Below are positions 6,543 to 9,535 of a DNA stretch of 9,535 nt, piece after piece; the stretch's first letter is position 1; each line of letters begins with the position of its first letter. The DNA is from Porticoccus sp. (GTDB lineage Bacteria; Pseudomonadota; Gammaproteobacteria; Pseudomonadales; Porticoccaceae). Under the pieces are notes generated by a model, which was not told where the DNA came from, searched no databases, and saw only the letters and a list, made by a program, of their open reading frames with translations. A program made the position numbers and the translations under genes. The stretch lies in assembly GCA_002685455.1 (NCBI GenBank), contig NYXF01000108.1:1-9535 (forward strand), in the 5' to 3' direction.

Positions 6543-7364
6543 CTACCAGCAATCCCAAACAGGTATACAGGATGATGGTATTTTGGCGAAATTGCCAAGT
6601 TCAGCCCAAGTCTCTCCGGGTTTATGGAAATCAGATCCACAAGATGCGAGTAATTTTTTTTCTATACACAATTTAGCCAAATCTTTTGTGGTCTCTGGAT
6701 TTTGATTGCCAGAAACAACCTCTAGCCCTTGGCCTCCAGCTAATATAAAATCATCGATAAGATGTTTTAGCTTTGTTCTAGTTAATTTATATTTTTTAGG
6801 ATGAGCAAGTACTGCTGTACCTTCTGCCTCCTTTATCCATTTAATAATTTGAGGAAGGCTTGCCCAAAAGCTTTTTATATCTCCAGGTTTCCCTACTCCA
6901 AGATATTTTCTGAAAGCTTGATCAATGTTATCTACAGCACCAATATTTACTAAATGTTGTGCAAAGTGCGGTCGTCCAATATTTTCATTTTTAGCTAACC
7001 TAAGCGCTCCATCTAAAGATCTCTTAAATCCGATATCATCAAGCTTTTCAGAAATCATGATTGCTCTTTGTGATCTTGCTTTTTCTTGGAATCTGACACC
7101 TTCTTTCAAGGCAGTGCTATTAAGTTTAAAGTTCAGCCCAAGAATGTGTATGTTAATTTTTTTCCAGCTTGTAGAAAACTCTATTCCAGGAACAATATTA
7201 ATTGAATGATCATTTTGTATTTTGATATGCTTAAAAGCGGATATGGTATCGTGATCAGTTATCGCTAGGGTACTTACACCCATTTTTTTAGCCCTTACAA
7301 TTAATTCCGAGGGTGTAAGCATGCCGTCTGAAAAATTAGTATGTGAATGCAAATCATATATCAT
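6543..7364 (-). CDS. rnm: PHP-domain phosphoesterase (RNase AM / YciV type)
   Basis: Homologs of E. coli YciV (RNase AM) are metal-dependent 5'-to-3' exonucleases that also hydrolyse 3',5'-bisphosphonucleotides such as pAp and act in 5' rRNA maturation. Numbered from the ATG at 7364, the PHP metal ligands are all present: HSH (H6, H8), D13, the TDHD motif (36-39), E62 in PGIEFS, H73 in NIHILGL, H133 in GRPHFA, H188 in VLAHP, and D245 and H247 in GSDFH. The length of 273 is near the 293 of the E. coli protein. The frame stays open upstream, with GTG at 7403 as an alternative start 13 codons earlier, but conservation begins at MIYDLHSHT and neither start has a strong Shine-Dalgarno. It is the first gene of the minus-strand run and is divergent from the SprT gene. 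Confidence 0.93.
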   Translation of the reverse strand: MIYDLHSHTNFSDGMLTPSELIVRAKKMGVSTLAITDHDTISAFKHIKIQNDHSINIVPGIEFSTSWKKINIHILGLNFKLNSTALKEGVRFQEKARSQRAIMISEKLDDIGFKRSLDGALRLAKNENIGRPHFAQHLVNIGAVDNIDQAFRKYLGVGKPGDIKSFWASLPQIIKWIKEAEGTAVLAHPKKYKLTRTKLKHLIDDFILAGGQGLEVVSGNQNPETTKDLAKLCIEKKLLASCGSDFHKPGETWAELGNFAKIPSSCIPVWDCW

Positions 7365-7442
7365 AGAATCATATATCTTTTCCAGAGAAGTTAAAGTTGT
7401 CACGTAAAAAGTTTTTAATGCTTCAAATTTTGAGTTTATATT

Positions 7443-8030
7443 ATGCCTGATTTATCTAGAACAAGCTCCTTGACGATAAAATCAAGTAATATGATAACTC
7501 CAATAGGTTCAAATAAACAGCAAGACGTTATCAATCATACCAATCATTATATCGAAATCGGTTCACAATTGTTTAATATAAAGTTTGACTTAATTCCTAT
7601 CCTTTTTGACTTGAGTGGAAGGTGTGCAGGTATGTATAAGTGGAAAACTTCGCCTGTTGATGAAAAAGAGAATTTAGGGGTAATTCGTTATAACCCTTGG
7701 ATCTTTGCTAAATATTACGAGGAAAACTTTATAAAAACTGTCCCTCACGAGGCAGCACATTATTTGGCTAGGATGATATATGGGGATAAATTGAGACCTC
7801 ACGGTTTAGAGTGGAAAGTTATTATGAGGTATTTTGGTGCAGATACTGCCGTGAGTGCTGATTTTGATATGAATGGTATACCGATTCGAAAATCTAGAAA
7901 ATATAAATATTATTGTAACTGTATGACTTACCAATTAGGTATTCGCAGACATAACAGATATTTAAATAACGAGACCAATTATTATTGTAATATATGCCGG
8001 AGTAAGCTTAACTTTTTAATGGAATATTAA
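7443..8030 (+). CDS. sprT: SprT-family zinc metalloprotease-like protein
   Basis: This belongs to the SprT/Spartan-like family of zincin proteases; the eukaryotic relatives degrade DNA-protein crosslinks, while the bacterial role is less clear. The protein has 195 residues. The active-site helix is HEAAH (102-106), with the third zinc ligand in LRPHG (H120) at the usual distance. A C-terminal zinc ribbon follows: YYCNC (156-160), the family signature QLGIRRHNRY, then YYCNIC (C182, C185). This matches the layout of E. coli SprT (165 residues). The first ~25 residues are extra and polar; Met17 (ATG 7491) is an alternative start giving a more typical length, and the ATG at 7443 has only a weak TTGAG upstream. 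The stop overlaps the next start as TAATG. Confidence 0.9.
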   Translation: MPDLSRTSSLTIKSSNMITPIGSNKQQDVINHTNHYIEIGSQLFNIKFDLIPILFDLSGRCAGMYKWKTSPVDEKENLGVIRYNPWIFAKYYEENFIKTVPHEAAHYLARMIYGDKLRPHGLEWKVIMRYFGADTAVSADFDMNGIPIRKSRKYKYYCNCMTYQLGIRRHNRYLNNETNYYCNICRSKLNFLMEY

Positions 8031-8299
8031 TGACGAAATCAAAAAAAAACTGGTATGTTTACATTATTGAGTCTACCGATGAGTCTCTTTATACGGGAAT
8101 CACTACTGATGTTGACCGTCGATTCCAACAGCACCTCAACTCTAAAGGTGGAGCTAAATATTTTCGTGGGAGAAGGCCAAAAAAAATAGTCTATCTAGAG
8201 CATGGACATAACCGCAGTAGTGCATCAATACGTGAAACAGAGATTAAATCATTCAGTAAAAGTAAAAAATTGTCAATGATAACCACCATTGAGAGTTAG
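8030..8299 (+). CDS. GIY-YIG nuclease superfamily protein, YhbQ-like
   Basis: This is a single-domain GIY-YIG protein of 89 residues, close to the E. coli YhbQ length (about 100). The GIY-equivalent is YVY (9-11) and the YIG-equivalent is YTG (21-23). The DVDRRFQQH block carries conserved R31 and H35, and the RETEIKSFSKSKKL block carries the probable metal-binding glutamate E69. All catalytic positions seem kept. Stand-alone members of this group are implicated in DNA repair or processing but their substrates are poorly defined. The ATG shares its A with the SprT stop codon, so the two are almost certainly cotranscribed and translationally coupled, suggesting linked functions. Confidence 0.92.
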   Translation: MTKSKKNWYVYIIESTDESLYTGITTDVDRRFQQHLNSKGGAKYFRGRRPKKIVYLEHGHNRSSASIRETEIKSFSKSKKLSMITTIES

Positions 8300-8303
8300 A
8301 CGA

Positions 8304-8327
8304 GATCTTCTGAAAAGATAGAAGATC
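8304..8327 (+). repeat. 8-bp inverted repeat (hairpin) between yhbQ-like gene and yhiN
   Basis: GATCTTCT (8304-8311) and AGAAGATC (8320-8327) pair perfectly around an 8-base loop, five bases after the GIY-YIG gene stop. There is no T-run on either side, so it is not a standard intrinsic terminator. It may stabilise the 3' end of the sprT operon transcript or be a symmetrical protein-binding site. Confidence 0.5.
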
Positions 8328-8389
8328 ACTTTGAAAACATAATAGTTAGAGAAATTTTTTAATATTTTCAGAAATGGAAATCTTTTGAT

Positions 8390-8394
8390 GGAGG
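8390..8394 (+). promoter_or_regulatory. Ribosome binding site fixing the TTG start of yhiN
   Basis: GGAGG lies 5 bases before TTG at 8400. An in-frame ATG at 8388 has only GGA (8376-8378) upstream. Starting at the TTG gives MNDWDVIIIGAG, the same number of residues before the FAD motif as E. coli YhiN (MERFDAIIIGAG). Confidence 0.65.
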
Positions 8395-8399
8395 TTTTC

Positions 8400-9535
8400 T
8401 TGAATGATTGGGATGTAATAATAATTGGTGCTGGTGCCGCCGGTCTGATGTGCGCTATTACAGCTGGCAAGAGAGGTCGCAGGGTCTTAGTCATAGAAAT
8501 ATCCAATAAACCCGGCAAAAAGATTCTCATGTCTGGGGGTGGACGCTGTAACTTTACCAATCTTCAAACAGACACGAATAAGTTCTTATCAAAAAATCCA
8601 AACTTTTGTAAATCAGCATTGAGTCGTTATACGCATGATAGTTTTATCCAGTTAGTTCAGGAGCATCAGATCAGCTACCACGAGAAAGGCTTTGGTCAAT
8701 TATTTTGTGATAATTCTTCAAAAGATATCTTAAATATGTTGCTGGCCGAGGCTAAGAAATACCAAGTTGTAATAAAAACAGACTGTAAGATTAAACAATA
8801 TGAACATAAGGATTTCTTCATGTTAGATACTTATTCAGAGGAACATAAAGCTAAGTCTCTAGTTGTAGCTACTGGTGGGCTTTCTGTTCCAACGCTAGGA
8901 GGCAGTGACTATGGCTACCAAATAGCAACAACATATGGACATGAGGTCACTTCACTTAGACCTGCTTTAGTGCCTTTTGTATTTACAGATACCTTTAAGG
9001 TCTTATCAGAAAAGCTTTCAGGTGTATCGATGCAAGCCCATCTCTCTGTAAATAAACAAGAGTTCGTTGAAAATATATTATTCACTCATCGCGGCCTCAG
9101 TGGTCCAGCAGTGTTACAGATATCTAATTACTGGGTGGAGGGCGATGAAATAACAATGAATTTACTACCATCAATAGATTGTACTAACTTATTATTAGCG
9201 CAAAAACAAAAAAATCCTAAATCATTATTAAGAAAAGTTTTATATCCATACTTACCAAGAAAACTAGTTATTGAGTTACAAAATATGTGGTGGCCTAATA
9301 AAAAGGAACTTCCAATTGCTGAAATATCAGAACTATTATTGAGAGATCTTTCTGATAAAATACAAAATTGGAAATTAAAGCCGTCTACAACAGAGGGATA
9401 TCGTACTGCTGAAGTTACACTTGGGGGTGTTGATACAGATGAAATTTCATCTAAGACAATGGACTTTAAAGAAGTTGATAATATTGTTTTAGTAATTGGT
9501 AAAACTGAAGGACATATTGATCAAAGTTTATTTGC
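8400..9535 (+). CDS. yhiN: NAD(P)/FAD-dependent oxidoreductase, YhiN/HI0933 family, 3' end missing
   Basis: This is a flavoprotein of the HI0933/BaiN-like family with unknown physiological substrate. From the TTG at 8400, the dinucleotide-binding motif is IIIGAGAAG (7-15), followed by the family signature KKILMSGGGRCNFTN (40-54). The second FAD motif ATGGLSVP, the block THRGLSGPAVLQIS, and TEGYRTAEVTLGGVDT near the end follow in order, all as in E. coli YhiN. The window ends after 378 codons where about 20-30 residues should remain. The expected C-terminal FAD block (in E. coli GLYFIGEVMDVTGWLGG) is absent: from about 9465 the frame instead reads like part of another protein (see 9465-9535), so the true gene may stop being represented there. 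The transcription unit is probably separate from, or only partly linked to, the sprT pair. Confidence 0.9.
   Translation, partial: MNDWDVIIIGAGAAGLMCAITAGKRGRRVLVIEISNKPGKKILMSGGGRCNFTNLQTDTNKFLSKNPNFCKSALSRYTHDSFIQLVQEHQISYHEKGFGQLFCDNSSKDILNMLLAEAKKYQVVIKTDCKIKQYEHKDFFMLDTYSEEHKAKSLVVATGGLSVPTLGGSDYGYQIATTYGHEVTSLRPALVPFVFTDTFKVLSEKLSGVSMQAHLSVNKQEFVENILFTHRGLSGPAVLQISNYWVEGDEITMNLLPSIDCTNLLLAQKQKNPKSLLRKVLYPYLPRKLVIELQNMWWPNKKELPIAEISELLLRDLSDKIQNWKLKPSTTEGYRTAEVTLGGVDTDEISSKTMDFKEVDNIVLVIGKTEGHIDQSLF
9465..9535 (+). other. PurL-like segment fused in frame; probable chimeric contig end
   Basis: Codons from about 9465 read FKEVDNIVLVIGKTEGHIDQ and then SLF. This does not fit the YhiN C-terminus but resembles, from memory, the IVLIG-(K/E)T-x-GH-x-xQS segment of phosphoribosylformylglycinamidine synthase II (PurL), especially of AT-rich alphaproteobacteria. 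The piece is too short for certainty. A joining artefact is more likely than a real fusion, because the expected FAD-binding block would be lost. Confidence 0.45.

Noticed and set aside
6466..7209. Plus-strand open frames at 6466-6705 and 6925-7209
   Set aside because: Antisense to the RNase AM gene, which has a full PHP metal-ligand set; these are shadows.
8331..8363. TTGAAA and TTTAAT as a promoter of yhiN
   Set aside because: Spacing of 21 bases is too long for a standard sigma70 promoter and no better -10 is found at 16-18 bases.
8273..8560. Minus-strand open frame across the GIY-YIG to yhiN gap
   Set aside because: Overlaps the conserved FAD motif of yhiN antisense; no recognisable domain.
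1..9535. Mobile element, phage, CRISPR, toxin-antitoxin or defence system
   Set aside because: Nearly every long frame is a recognisable housekeeping family. No transposase, integrase, repeat array or terminal inverted repeats were seen. A SprT plus GIY-YIG pair alone does not justify calling a defence system.

Overview
The window looks like a low-GC (roughly one third G+C by eye) stretch of a gammaproteobacterial chromosome. The order dacA-ybeD-lipB-lipA is a classic gammaproteobacterial arrangement. The LipA, YhiN, RNase AM and SprT-type proteins also resemble, from memory, their E. coli counterparts along most of their length. A porin of the phosphate-selective O/P type and the compact, AT-rich layout would suit a marine or other aquatic lineage, but I cannot place it below class. 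All genes look chromosomal and mostly housekeeping. I see no mobile element, CRISPR array, tRNA, rRNA or phage gene, and no stretch over 300 bases lacks a gene.

Layout. Bases 2-3003 (+) carry the 3' part of dacA (a cell-wall D,D-carboxypeptidase), ybeD, lipB and lipA. The first three are tightly packed: dacA and ybeD overlap by one base, and the lipB ribosome site overlaps the ybeD stop. lipA follows after 80 bases. LipB moves octanoate from acyl carrier protein to lipoyl domains, and LipA inserts the two sulfurs. Next come an orphan ABC ATPase (3046-3840) and a SlyD-type prolyl isomerase (3913-4389). Convergent with these, with an 11-base gap, is a minus-strand run read from 7364 down to 4401: RNase AM/PHP phosphoesterase, a small uncharacterised protein, O6-alkylguanine-DNA alkyltransferase (ogt) and an outer-membrane porin. 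Divergent from that run is a second plus-strand group: a SprT-type zinc metalloprotease, a GIY-YIG nuclease-like protein overlapping it by one base, and a YhiN/HI0933-family flavoprotein that runs off the right edge.

Functional themes are lipoate synthesis plus envelope maturation on the left, and nucleic-acid maintenance or repair (Ogt, RNase AM, SprT, GIY-YIG) on the right.

I did not find a convincing undescribed system. Two anomalies deserve a look. LipB carries an in-frame 24-base near-duplication just before its catalytic lysine. The last ~70 bases, still in frame with the flavoprotein, stop resembling that family and read like a piece of PurL, which suggests a chimeric contig end.
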